This document shows, in pieces, positions 1 to 8,104 of a stretch of DNA of 64,000 nt (its first letter is position 1; every line of letters starts with the position of its first letter). A program made the position numbers and the translations under genes. The notes below the pieces were generated by a model, which made no database searches, was not told where the DNA came from, and saw only the letters and a list, made by a program, of their open reading frames with translations. The DNA lies in the NCBI RefSeq assembly GCF_038069945.1, contig NZ_JBBPEV010000007.1, positions 29,415 through 93,414 of the forward strand, given 5' to 3'. The stretch comes from Aquabacterium sp. A3. Its GTDB lineage: Bacteria > Pseudomonadota > Gammaproteobacteria > Burkholderiales > Burkholderiaceae_C.

Positions 1-681
1 CCCGGGGTCGGCGGCCAGGGCGGTGGGCGCCGGGGTGCCATCGGGCTGGGGATCGCTCAGGTTGAGGTAGATCTCGTCGACGATGCGCCAGGCCTCGTGC
101 GCCTGCGCCCATTGCCCGATGGCGGCCAGCTCGGCCCGGGGCACCGAGGTGCCGGTGGGGTTGGAGGGCGTGGCGATCATCAGGCCCCGTGTGCGCGCCG
201 ACCAGTGGCGCTGCACGCTGGCCAGCGTCAGCTGAAACCGCGAGGCCGCCTCCGTGGGCACCAGGCGCACCTCGGCACCAAAACCACTCAGAAAGCGCCG
301 GTTGCAGGGGTAAGACGGGTCGCCCACCAGCACCTCGTCGCCCGGGTCCACCAGGGCAGCGGTGAGCAAGAGCAGCGCGGCCGAGGCCCCGGCCGTCACC
401 ACCACCTGCTCGGGCTGCAGCGGCACGCCATGCACCTGCGCGTAAAACCCGGCGATGGCCTCGCGCAGCGCCGGCAGGCCCAAGGCGCCCGTGTAGGGCA
501 TGGCGGCCTGGGCCGCCACCCGCTGCAACTCGGCACGCACGGCCGGTGGCGCGCCAAAATCAGGCTCGCCCAAGTTGAGGCGAATGACCCGGTGACCGGC
601 GGCCTCGAGCGCGGCAGCGTGCTTGCCGAACTCCATGGCCAGGAAAGGGGTGATGGCTTGGGCGCGTTGCGAGACCTTCAT
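1..681 (-). CDS. PLP-dependent aminotransferase, class I/II (C-terminus cut by window edge)
   Basis: The reverse strand reads continuously from an ATG at 681 to the window edge, giving 227 residues of a fold-type I aminotransferase that uses pyridoxal phosphate. The N-terminus has the family's LNLGEPDFGAP stretch, followed by a conserved YTGALGLPALREAIA segment, a TAGASAALLLL segment around the cofactor phosphate site, and ATPSNPTGT. The last readable part includes VDEIYLNLS, which would contain the Asp that pairs with the pyridine nitrogen. The Schiff-base lysine and C-terminal domain lie outside the window. Substrate cannot be told from this part. The gene is separated from the downstream hchA-like gene by about 40 bp and reads toward the window edge. 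Confidence 0.85.
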   Translation of the reverse strand, partial: MKVSQRAQAITPFLAMEFGKHAAALEAAGHRVIRLNLGEPDFGAPPAVRAELQRVAAQAAMPYTGALGLPALREAIAGFYAQVHGVPLQPEQVVVTAGASAALLLLTAALVDPGDEVLVGDPSYPCNRRFLSGFGAEVRLVPTEAASRFQLTLASVQRHWSARTRGLMIATPSNPTGTSVPRAELAAIGQWAQAHEAWRIVDEIYLNLSDPQPDGTPAPTALAADPG

Positions 682-720
682 GGACGGGCAGTGTAGGCCC
701 GTCCGTGCGCCGGCCGACCG

Positions 721-1590
721 TCAGGCAGACAGCCGCTCTCGCAGGGTCTGCACGGCCAGCCGCCCGATTGCATCTGATGCCAGTGGGCTGTCGCCCGTCA
801 ACAGGTTGCGGTCCAGATGGCATCGGCCAGTGATGTCGTCATTGAGGATCCGCAGGCCAAGCGCTTTCAGTTTGTCACCCATGTACCAGGGCATGGGGCC
901 CGGGATGTAGCCGATCTCAGGGGTTTGTCGGTCGATGGCATCGGGGAAGGCGCAGATGTCGTGCCCCTTGAAGGGGATGTTGCTCGCATCGCCATCAGCC
1001 GCGCCAGCCAGCAATGCCGCGGGCCCGTGGCACAGCGCGATCACCAGGCGTTCTTGTGCCTGGGCCCAGCGCAGCACGGTTTGAAGGTCACGGCTGTCAG
1101 GCAAACCCAGCATGGCGCCGTGGCCGCCAGGCAGGAACACCGCCGCGTAGGGCGAGTCGTCGCCCAGTGCTTGTGACACCACATCTCGCAGGGCCTTCGG
1201 GTGTTCAAACTTGTGCTGATGCCGATGGTAGGTTCGCAGCACCAGCTCGTCCTGCGTGGGCATGGCCCACATTTCGATCTTCACGGATTCGCCGCTGATG
1301 GTGGCCACGTCAATGTCGTAGCCGGCCTGGTCCAGGTGATAGATCGGCAAGAAGGTTTCGACGGGATGGTTGCCGGTTGAAAACTTGAGACCATTGCCCA
1401 TCAGCATGTAGCGCTGGTCTGTGCCCACCACCAGCACCTTGCGGCGCGCGCCTGCAGGCAGCGGCGGGTAAGTGACCGCTTGTGCACCGGTGCTTGGCGC
1501 TACAAACTGGCTCAAGGAATATGGCGACGGAAAGAATGCAGAGGGTTCTGCCGAGTCGGGTGTGGGCGAGCGGCTGTCGTGTTGGCTCAT
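721..1590 (-). CDS. hchA: Hsp31-like DJ-1/PfpI superfamily protein (HchA-type glyoxalase III/deglycase/chaperone)
   Basis: A 289-residue protein, close to the 283 of E. coli HchA, with the large-form DJ-1 layout. Residues about 48-60 carry the KVLVVGTDQRYM opening strand, then the GNHPVETFLPIYHLDQAGYD segment, a VFLPGGHGAM loop, and the nucleophile elbow ALCHGPAALL with the catalytic Cys. The C-terminal DITGRCHLDRNLLTGDSP stretch is also typical. Known members detoxify methylglyoxal to lactate without glutathione or act as stress holdases in the cytoplasm; which role applies here is not visible. It is divergently paired with an AraC_N-type regulator across a 167-bp promoter region that holds a palindromic site shared with another AraC gene in the window. 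Confidence 0.88.
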   Translation of the reverse strand: MSQHDSRSPTPDSAEPSAFFPSPYSLSQFVAPSTGAQAVTYPPLPAGARRKVLVVGTDQRYMLMGNGLKFSTGNHPVETFLPIYHLDQAGYDIDVATISGESVKIEMWAMPTQDELVLRTYHRHQHKFEHPKALRDVVSQALGDDSPYAAVFLPGGHGAMLGLPDSRDLQTVLRWAQAQERLVIALCHGPAALLAGAADGDASNIPFKGHDICAFPDAIDRQTPEIGYIPGPMPWYMGDKLKALGLRILNDDITGRCHLDRNLLTGDSPLASDAIGRLAVQTLRERLSA

Positions 1591-1667
1591 GCGTGCTCCA
1601 AGCAGGTGTGGTGAAAAGAGTTCATTTCAGCGCAGATCCCGGGCGGCATGAATGCCTTGAACTCCGA

Positions 1668-1688
1668 CGTGCTTGCCTGATCCTGCAA
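1668..1688. promoter_or_regulatory. Candidate AraC_N-type regulator operator
   Basis: The 21-bp sequence CGTGCTTGCCTGATCCTGCAA lies between hchA and the divergent AraC gene. Its core TTGC-nn-GATC-nn-GCAA is a dyad. The same 21 bp, with two substitutions, occurs at 11359-11379 in front of the second AraC_N-family gene. Binding by these regulators is inferred from position and conservation only. Confidence 0.55.
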
Positions 1689-1757
1689 GCGCTGCGCAGC
1701 CCGTGCCGCGACATTGACAATGGCGCATGCGACCTGAACACATCGATATGGCACCCC

Positions 1758-2657
1758 ATGAACGAAGCGCGTGAATCGATTCTCGTGAAGTCGCTCGCGC
1801 AACGCCTGAGTGAGCTCACGCCCCATGAAGGTCGGTTCGCCACACCGCTGGCAGACGTCACCTTGATGCGATCTGATCACGACACTGAACCAGCCACTGT
1901 GTTTGAAGAGCCCGCCATCGTTTTGGCGTTGCAGGGCATCAAGCGAGGGCACCTGGGTGACGAGGTGCTGACTTATGGCGCAGGCCAGGGCCTGGTGGTC
2001 TCGTTGCCCATGAGCTTTCAGTGCGATACGGTAGCCACCCGGCCAGGGTCGCCCATGCTGGCCATTCATGTTCGGATCAACCTCGAGACCGTGCGCGATG
2101 TGGTGACACACATGGTCGACGCCGGGATGCCCGCTCCGCCTGCCATGTCGCCGCGCGCCATGGCGGTGATGACGCTGGATGCGCCATTGCTGGACGTTAC
2201 TCGGCGCTTGTTCACCGCCCTGGCCTCGAAGGTCGATGCGGCGGTGATGGGGGCCTCGCTCGTCAGGGAGCTGCACTACCGAGTTCTGCAATCCAGCGCG
2301 GGTGTTTGTCTGCGCGAGTTGATTACCTGGCGAGGGCGCGTCGGTACCGTGCTCCGCAGCATTGAATGCCTCAGGGCACAGCTTGACAAGGATTGGCAGG
2401 TGGCCGACCTGGCCCGTGAAGCTTCACTGAGTTCATCGGCCTACCACGCGGCGTTCAAGGACCTGACCGGGCAGACGCCGATGCAATACCTGAAGACTGC
2501 GCGCCTGCACCGCGCGCGTCAATTGCTGGGCCTGACGTCGCGTTCAAGCGCCGAGGTGGCCTTTGAGGTGGGCTACCAGAGCCCATCGCAGTTCAGTCGT
2601 GACTACAAGCGACAGTTCGGGGTGCCGCCGTCACAAGACCGCGGCACCTCGCTCTGA
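1758..2657 (+). CDS. AraC family transcriptional regulator, AraC_N (YqhC-like) type
   Basis: A 299-residue regulator starting at the ATG of MNEARESILVK; the frame is open further upstream but those residues have no family character. Residues about 20-170 form the AraC_N (PF06719) ligand/partner domain, with the recognisable EEPAIVLALQGIKRGHLG segment. The C-terminal 100 residues hold the two helix-turn-helix units, including VADLAREASLSSSAYHAAFK and VAFEVGYQSPSQFSRDYKRQF. Members of this group often sit next to, and activate, aldehyde- or quinone-stress oxidoreductases, which fits the divergent hchA-like neighbour. The inducer is unknown. The promoter region carries a dyad shared with the AraC gene near 11.4 kb. 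Confidence 0.88.
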   Translation: MNEARESILVKSLAQRLSELTPHEGRFATPLADVTLMRSDHDTEPATVFEEPAIVLALQGIKRGHLGDEVLTYGAGQGLVVSLPMSFQCDTVATRPGSPMLAIHVRINLETVRDVVTHMVDAGMPAPPAMSPRAMAVMTLDAPLLDVTRRLFTALASKVDAAVMGASLVRELHYRVLQSSAGVCLRELITWRGRVGTVLRSIECLRAQLDKDWQVADLAREASLSSSAYHAAFKDLTGQTPMQYLKTARLHRARQLLGLTSRSSAEVAFEVGYQSPSQFSRDYKRQFGVPPSQDRGTSL

Positions 2658-2673
2658 AAGGACCGCTCAGGCG

Positions 2674-3180
2674 TCAGTTCAGCAGCTTCAGCCCCTTGCG
2701 GCATACCGGCTCGGGTTCGGCCGAGCGCGCCGCGCGCAGGATGTGCTGGTCGGTCACGCCGATGGCCTTGAGGAAGTCCTCGCGCAACTGCAGCACGTCT
2801 TCGATGTTGTCGTCCGAGGCCTCGACCAGGTAGCCGTCGATGCGCTCGAGCTCTTCGATCTGGCTGTCGCTGAAGCTGGGCTTGGCCCAGGCCGGCAAGT
2901 AGGTGCACGGGGTGAAGCCCCAGGCACGGGCCTGCAGGTGGATGTCTTGCTGGATCAGCAGGTCGCTGAGGTCTTCCAGCTCGCTGCTGCCGAAGTCTTC
3001 GGCCACACCGTGCTCGATCACCTGGGCTGCGACCACACGGGGTTCGGCCACGTCGATCACCAGCCGGCACAGCACCAGATCTCCGAAAGGATGCAGCCGA
3101 TGCCGCCAGTGTCCTTCCATCAGTCGGGCAGCGGCCACAGGCTGGTCGCTGTCTGACGAAACGTTGTCGAACCAGTTCAT
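2674..3180 (-). CDS. Conserved hypothetical acidic protein
   Basis: A 168-residue acidic, soluble protein that I do not recognise. The start is set at the ATG of MNWFDNVS because a strong GGAGGA ribosome-binding site lies seven bases upstream; an upstream in-frame extension is possible but unsupported. There is no signal peptide or membrane segment. The middle part is rich in Asp, Glu and Gln with LEDLSDLLIQQDIHLQ and FSDSQIEELERIDGYL, which look helical, and a Cys in TPCTYLP. It converges with the upstream AraC gene, 16 bp away, and is separated from the next gene by about 135 bp. No function is proposed. Confidence 0.6.
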   Translation of the reverse strand: MNWFDNVSSDSDQPVAAARLMEGHWRHRLHPFGDLVLCRLVIDVAEPRVVAAQVIEHGVAEDFGSSELEDLSDLLIQQDIHLQARAWGFTPCTYLPAWAKPSFSDSQIEELERIDGYLVEASDDNIEDVLQLREDFLKAIGVTDQHILRAARSAEPEPVCRKGLKLLN

Positions 3181-3315
3181 GCGAGAGTCCTCCGAAGTGG
3201 TTGCTACGTGCACCCATCATGCAGGTTTCAGGCCCGCCGTGTTGGGCAATTTGCACCGGTTTCCCCGGCTTCGGGGTTTGTTTGCAACGTGTCGCCACAA
3301 AGGGCTTTTTCGGGG

Positions 3316-4323
3316 CTATGCTGGAGAGCTGCCTTCATCGCCCCGGCGCGACGCCACCGGCGTGCTGCCCGTCCAGCGGGCATAGGCGCGGTAAAACGGG
3401 CTGAGCTCGGCAAAGCCCAGCGCCTGGGCCACATCCCGCATCGGGGTGTCGGTGTGTTTGACCAGGTGCAGCGCGCGTTCGCGGCGCACCTCGTCCACCA
3501 ACGTGTCAAAACTGGTGCCCAGCGCCTGCAGGCGCCGGCCCAAGGTGCGCTCGCCCAGGCCCAGGGCCCGCGCCATGTCGGCCCGCCGGGGCTGGGGCAG
3601 GTGCGCCACCACCCACTGCCGCACCACTTCGTCCAGCCGGTGATCGCTGGCCCGGGTTGCCTGGGCGCTCAGCGCCGACAGCTGCGCGCGCGCGTACTGC
3701 TCGTGCAGGTGGGCCAGCTGCGGGTTGGCCTGGGGCAGGGGCTCGTCCAGCACGGCGTTGTCCAGCAACAAGCCGCTGAAGGCCTGGCCGAACACCACCG
3801 GGCAGCCAAACGCCTCACGGTAGCCGGCCGGTGGGCCCAGCATCTCGTGGCTGAAGCACACCTGCAGCGGTGGCAGGGGGCGGCGCATGATCCAGTGCGA
3901 GGCGCTGACCACGGTGGCCAGCACGGCCTCCAGCTGGTGCGGGCTGAAGGCCAGATCGCCCTGGCGCGGGTGGTAGACCAGCCAGCTGTGGTGCGGGCCG
4001 GTCAAGAGCTGAAAGCGCCCGCCGTCCGAGATGAGCGATTGGTACTTCTGCACCACGCCCAGGGCCTGCCGCAGGGTGGCGGCCGACTGCACGATGAAGC
4101 CCACCACATTGAAGCTGGTGGGGCTGACCTGCCGGCCCACCTTCAGGCCGAAGCCCGGGTCTTGCGTGAGCCGCGCGGCCGCACGCCACAGCCGGGTGAT
4201 GTGGTCGATGGGCCAGCGCTCGGCGCCGAGCTCGTGCGAGGGGATGCCGGCGGCCTGCAACAGGGTGTTTTCCTCGATGCCCTGGCGCCGGGCCTGGCCC
4301 AACACTGTGCGCACCCAGCTCAT
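3316..4323 (-). CDS. AraC family transcriptional regulator, OruR/ArgR type (Arabinose_bd domain)
   Basis: A 335-residue regulator. I chose the ATG of MSWVRTV at 4323; a TTG 24 bases upstream also gives an open frame but would run into the direct repeat. The N-terminal two-thirds match the Arabinose_bd (PF12625) domain of OruR-like regulators, for example LTQDPGFGLKVGRQVSPTSF and the conserved HEMLGPPAGYREAFGCPV. The C-terminal HTH_18 region includes LGLGERTLGRRLQALGTSF and VAQALGFAELSPFYRAYARW. Relatives regulate catabolic operons lying beside them. Here the gene diverges from a four-gene catabolic operon, and the promoter between them has a 22-bp tandem repeat, so it is the likely local activator. 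Confidence 0.88.
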   Translation of the reverse strand: MSWVRTVLGQARRQGIEENTLLQAAGIPSHELGAERWPIDHITRLWRAAARLTQDPGFGLKVGRQVSPTSFNVVGFIVQSAATLRQALGVVQKYQSLISDGGRFQLLTGPHHSWLVYHPRQGDLAFSPHQLEAVLATVVSASHWIMRRPLPPLQVCFSHEMLGPPAGYREAFGCPVVFGQAFSGLLLDNAVLDEPLPQANPQLAHLHEQYARAQLSALSAQATRASDHRLDEVVRQWVVAHLPQPRRADMARALGLGERTLGRRLQALGTSFDTLVDEVRRERALHLVKHTDTPMRDVAQALGFAELSPFYRAYARWTGSTPVASRRGDEGSSPA

Positions 4324-4340
4324 GGAAACGCTGGCTTGTG

Positions 4341-4385
4341 AAGTCAATGCGGATGTCTCTTAAAGTCAATGTGTGTGCATCTTAA
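4341..4385. promoter_or_regulatory. 22-bp tandem direct repeat, likely AraC-type operator
   Basis: Two copies of AAGTCAATG-N8-TCTTAA begin at 4341 and 4363, exactly 22 bp apart; 18 of 23 aligned positions are identical. Tandem half-sites on the same DNA face at about two helical turns are the usual target of AraC-family proteins. The repeat lies in the divergent promoter region between the AraC gene and the FAD dehydrogenase operon. Confidence 0.6.
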
Positions 4386-4406
4386 GGCGATAAGGTGCGC
4401 CTCAGC

Positions 4407-6032
4407 ATGAAAACACTTCGATCCGATGTGGTGGTGGTGGGTGGCGGCCTGGCGGGCATCGTCACCGCCCTGGAATGCCTGCGCGCCGGGCAGCGCGTGA
4501 CCGTGCTGGACCGCGACACCCCCGAGCGCTTTGGCGGCCTGGCCTGGTGGGCCTTTGGCGGCATGGCCCTGGTGGACACGCCCTTGCAGCGCCGCATGAA
4601 GATCCACGACAGCCCCGAGCGCGCCCTGCACGACTGGCTGAGCTTTGCCGAGCTGACCGATGCCGATGTGTGGCCGCGCCGCTGGGCCGAGCACTACGTG
4701 GCGCATTCGCGCGCCCGGGTGCACGACTGGCTGCACGCCCATGGCCTGCGCTTCTTGCCGGCGGTGAACTGGGTGGAGCGCGGCCGCTTTGGCGAGGGCA
4801 ACAGCGTGCCCCGCTACCACGTGCTGTGGGGCACCTCGCGCGCGATGACGCGCCGCCTGATCGAGGCCCTGCGCGGCGCCGACCCTGGCGGGCGCCTGAC
4901 GGTGCTGCACCGGCACCGCGTGACGGGCATCGAGCACACGGCGGGGCAGGTCTCGGGCGTGGTGGCGCAGGCCGAGCCCGGGGGCACCGAGCCCGACGGT
5001 GCCGAGCTGCGCATCGACGCGCCCGTGGTGGTGCTGGCCATGGGCGGGCTCAATGGCGCGCACGAGCAGGTGCGCGCCCACTGGCCGGCCGACCGGCCGC
5101 AGCCGGCCACGATGCTCAATGGCGCCCACCCCTTTGCCGATGGCCGCCTGCACGCCCTGGTGGCCGACAGCCTGGGCGGACAGATCACCCACGCCGGCGA
5201 GATGTGGAACTACGCGGCGGGCTTCCCGCACCCGCAGCCGCACTTCGAGGGGCATGGCCTGTCCATCATCCCCTGCAAATCGGCGCTGTGGCTGAACCAC
5301 GAAGGCCGCCGCATTGGCCCCGAGCCCCTGGTGACGGGCTTTGACACCCACTGGCTGTGCCAGCAGGTGGCCGCCCAGCCCCGCCCCTGGTGCTGGCACC
5401 TGATGAACTGGCGCATCGCGGCCAAAGAGTTCGCCATCTCGGGCGCCGAGCACAACCCCCGCATCCGCGACCAGCAGTTCTTGCGCTTTGCGTGGGAAAC
5501 GCTGACCGGCAACCACCGCCTGCTGCGCCAGATGCAGCGCGAGAGCCCGCACTTTCTGGTGGACGACACCCTGGCGGGCCTGGCGGCGAAGATGAACGCC
5601 CTGACGGGCACGGCCGATGTGCGCCCCGAGGTGCTGCAGGCCACGGCCGATGCCTTTGACGCGCAGTTGGGCAACGGCCTGGCGCTGAGCAACGACGACC
5701 AGATCCGCCGCATCGTGCACGCGCGCCAGTGGCGGGCCGACCGCCTGCGCACCTGCGCCCCGGCGCCGCTGCAACAACGCGGGGCGGGGCCCTTCATCGC
5801 CATCCACACCCAGCTCATCACCCGCAAAAGCCTGGGTGGCCTGCAAACCGACCTGCACAGCCGCGTGCTGCGCGCCGATGGCCAGCCCGTCTCGGGCCTG
5901 TACTGCGTGGGCGAGGCCGCCGGCTTTGGCGGCGGCGGGGCCAGTGGCAAGCGCTCGCTGGAGGGCACCTTCCTGCCGGGCTGCATCCTCACGGCGCGTG
6001 CGGCGGCGCAGTCCATCGTGACGGGCCGGTGA
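4407..6032 (+). CDS. FAD-binding dehydrogenase, COG3573-like (KstD/fumarate reductase flavoprotein superfamily)
   Basis: A 541-residue flavoprotein beginning MKTLRSDVVVVGGGLAGIVT; a GTG twelve bases earlier is the alternative start. The N-terminal GGGLAG dinucleotide fold and the C-terminal GEAAGFGGGGASGKRSLEGT stretch mark the FAD_binding_2 superfamily shared with fumarate reductase and 3-ketosteroid dehydrogenases. The GLAWWAFGGM segment after the fold is typical of the poorly characterised COG3573 group. Substrate is unknown; the family desaturates or reduces carbon-carbon bonds next to carbonyls. It is the first gene of an operon with a BASS carrier, a 2-hydroxy-acid oxidase and a ThDP enzyme, so it probably acts on the same imported organic acid. 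Confidence 0.82.
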   Translation: MKTLRSDVVVVGGGLAGIVTALECLRAGQRVTVLDRDTPERFGGLAWWAFGGMALVDTPLQRRMKIHDSPERALHDWLSFAELTDADVWPRRWAEHYVAHSRARVHDWLHAHGLRFLPAVNWVERGRFGEGNSVPRYHVLWGTSRAMTRRLIEALRGADPGGRLTVLHRHRVTGIEHTAGQVSGVVAQAEPGGTEPDGAELRIDAPVVVLAMGGLNGAHEQVRAHWPADRPQPATMLNGAHPFADGRLHALVADSLGGQITHAGEMWNYAAGFPHPQPHFEGHGLSIIPCKSALWLNHEGRRIGPEPLVTGFDTHWLCQQVAAQPRPWCWHLMNWRIAAKEFAISGAEHNPRIRDQQFLRFAWETLTGNHRLLRQMQRESPHFLVDDTLAGLAAKMNALTGTADVRPEVLQATADAFDAQLGNGLALSNDDQIRRIVHARQWRADRLRTCAPAPLQQRGAGPFIAIHTQLITRKSLGGLQTDLHSRVLRADGQPVSGLYCVGEAAGFGGGGASGKRSLEGTFLPGCILTARAAAQSIVTGR

Positions 6033-6050
6033 TGTCAATGAAGGAACACC

Positions 6051-6935
6051 ATGTCGGGTGATCTCGTTTCCATCGTGCTCTTGCCACTCATCCTGGCCTT
6101 CATCATGTTCTCGCTGGGCCTGGGCCTGACGCTGGGTGATTTCCGGCGCATCCTGGTGCAGCCCAAGGCCTTGGTGGTGGGCGTGGTGTGCCACTTCGTG
6201 CTGCTGCCGCTGGTGTGCTTTGCCATGCTCAAGCTGGTGGGCATGGGCGGTGCGCTGGCTGTGGGCTTCATGATCGTGGCGGCCTGCCCCACGGGCGCCA
6301 CCTCCAACCTGCTCACCTACCTGGCCCGGGGCGATGTGGCCCTGGCGCTGGGCTTCACGGCCATGGCCAGCGTGCTGACCATCTTCACCCTGCCAGTGAT
6401 CGTGACCTGGGCCCTGGCGCACTTCATGTCGGCCGACGGCGCCGTGGCGGTGCCGGTGCCCGTGGGCTTCTTGATGGCGCAGGTGGCCCTGGTGATGGGC
6501 CTGCCCGTGGGCCTGGGCATGCTGGCCCGCGCGCGCTGGGCGGCCTGGGCGCTGCGGGTGGAGCCCACGGCCACGCGCATCGCCACCGTGCTGTTCGTCA
6601 TCATCCTGGTGCTGGCCGTGGTCAAGAACTTTGCCACCGTGCAGGCGCACCTGATCAGCCTGGCCCCCATGGCCCTGGCGCTGAACCTCACCATGTTGAG
6701 CGTGGGCTTTGCCGTGGCCTGGGCGGCCCGACTGCCGCGCCGACAGGCCGTGACGCTGGGCATCGAAACGGCGGTGCAAAACGCCGCCCTGTCGCTGGTG
6801 GTGGCCAGCTCGGTGCTCAACGATGGCGACATGGCCATCCCCGGCGCCATCTACGGCGTGACCATGTACGCGGGCGGGCTGTTGTTTGCGTGGGTGATGC
6901 GGCGCTTTGTGGTGCCGCCGGAGGCCGTGGCATGA
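6051..6935 (+). CDS. Bile acid:sodium symporter (BASS) family transporter
   Basis: A 294-residue, very hydrophobic protein with about nine to ten membrane helices, the size of the bacterial BASS/SBF family. The segment IVAACPTGATSNLLTYLARGD, whose core is PTGATSN, and the later ETAVQNAALSLVV motif correspond to the two crossover helices that form the sodium and substrate sites in this family. It starts 18 bp after the FAD dehydrogenase stop with an AAGGA ribosome-binding site, and its stop overlaps the next start by ATGA. Members import organic anions such as bile acids, pantothenate or 2-keto acids together with sodium. The placement suggests it imports the substrate of this operon. Confidence 0.87.
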   Translation: MSGDLVSIVLLPLILAFIMFSLGLGLTLGDFRRILVQPKALVVGVVCHFVLLPLVCFAMLKLVGMGGALAVGFMIVAACPTGATSNLLTYLARGDVALALGFTAMASVLTIFTLPVIVTWALAHFMSADGAVAVPVPVGFLMAQVALVMGLPVGLGMLARARWAAWALRVEPTATRIATVLFVIILVLAVVKNFATVQAHLISLAPMALALNLTMLSVGFAVAWAARLPRRQAVTLGIETAVQNAALSLVVASSVLNDGDMAIPGAIYGVTMYAGGLLFAWVMRRFVVPPEAVA

Positions 6936-8104
6936 GCGCGTGGGGATCCGACTGGGGGCGCCTGCCGGCCACCGCCGCCGACTGGCGCCTGAAGGCCCAG
7001 GCCCGCCTGCCGCGCTTCTTGTTTGACTATGTGGACGGCGGCGCCACCGACGAACAAACCCTGCGCGCCAACGAGGCGGCCTGGGCCGGGCACACCCTGC
7101 GCCAGCGCGTGCTGGTGGACGTGGACGGTGTGGACACCCGCACGGCCTTGCTGGGCCAGCCCTGCAGCCTGCCCCTGGCGCTGGCGCCCATCGGCCTGGC
7201 GGGCCTGATGGCCCGGCGCGGCGAGGTGCAGGCCGCCCGCGCGGCCGAGGCCGTGGGCGTGCCCTTCACCTTGTCCACCGTGGGCATCTGCCCGCTGGCC
7301 GAGGTGATGGGGGCGGTGCAGCGGCCACCGTGGTTTCAGCTGTACATGCTGCGCGATCGCGGCATCGTGCGGGCCTTGCTGCAGCGCGCCTGGGCGGCCG
7401 GCTGCCGCACCCTGGTGTTCACGGTGGATTTGCCCATCTCGGGCATGCGCCACCGCGACACCCGCAACGGCCTGTCGGCCCCACCCGCGCGCGCCGCGCT
7501 CATCAAGGCGGTGCAACTGAGCACCCGCCCGGGCTGGCTGTGGGACGTGGCCATCAAAGGTCAGCCCCACGGCTTTGGCAACCTGAGCGACCAGGTGCCC
7601 CGCGCGCAAAACATGGACGCCTTCAAGGCCTGGATCGACACGCAGTTCGACCCCACCGTGACCTGGGCCGACATCGACTGGTTGCGCCAGCAGTGGCCCG
7701 GCACCGTGGTGCTCAAGGGCCTGCTGGACGAGGGCGATGCCCATGCGGCCGTGCAGGCCGGCGTGCAGGGCCTGATCGTGTCCAACCATGGGGGGCGCCA
7801 GCTCGACGGCGTGGCCCCCACCGCCACCAAGCTGCCCGCCATCGCCCACGCCGTGGGCGCCGAGCTGGAGGTGCTGGTGGATGGCGGCGTGCGCAGCGGG
7901 GTGGACGTGTTTCGCGCGCTGGCCCTGGGCGCCCGGGGTGTGCTGATCGGCCGGCCCTGGGTGTGGGCCCTGGCGGGCGGCGGCGAGCGCGCCCTGACCG
8001 AGCTGCTGCAGCGCTGGCAGCATGAACTGAAGCTGGCCATGACCCTGGCCGGCGTGACCCGGGTGGCCGACATCGGCCCCCAACACCTGGAGACCCTGGC
8101 ATGA
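6932..8104 (+). CDS. FMN-dependent alpha-hydroxy-acid oxidase/dehydrogenase
   Basis: A 390-residue member of the glycolate oxidase / lactate dehydrogenase / mandelate dehydrogenase family, full length. The start ATG overlaps the symporter stop. Visible FMN-barrel motifs are LPLALAPIGLAGLM, LSTVGICPLAEV, the lysine strand VVLKGLLDEGDA, the active-site SNHGGRQLDG with the catalytic His and Arg at about residues 286-289, and the phosphate-binding VDGGVRSGVDVFRAL followed by GARGVLIGRPW. It would oxidise an L-2-hydroxy acid to a 2-keto acid. Coupled by ATGA to a ThDP decarboxylase-like gene, it recalls the mandelate pathway pair MdlB-MdlC, but the true substrate is not visible. Confidence 0.9.
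   Translation: MSAWGSDWGRLPATAADWRLKAQARLPRFLFDYVDGGATDEQTLRANEAAWAGHTLRQRVLVDVDGVDTRTALLGQPCSLPLALAPIGLAGLMARRGEVQAARAAEAVGVPFTLSTVGICPLAEVMGAVQRPPWFQLYMLRDRGIVRALLQRAWAAGCRTLVFTVDLPISGMRHRDTRNGLSAPPARAALIKAVQLSTRPGWLWDVAIKGQPHGFGNLSDQVPRAQNMDAFKAWIDTQFDPTVTWADIDWLRQQWPGTVVLKGLLDEGDAHAAVQAGVQGLIVSNHGGRQLDGVAPTATKLPAIAHAVGAELEVLVDGGVRSGVDVFRALALGARGVLIGRPWVWALAGGGERALTELLQRWQHELKLAMTLAGVTRVADIGPQHLETLA

Noticed and set aside
4344..6779. An 811-residue minus-strand open frame opposite the FAD dehydrogenase and BASS genes
   Set aside because: His/Gln/Arg/Ala-rich low-complexity translation without any domain; the plus-strand genes are clearly real.
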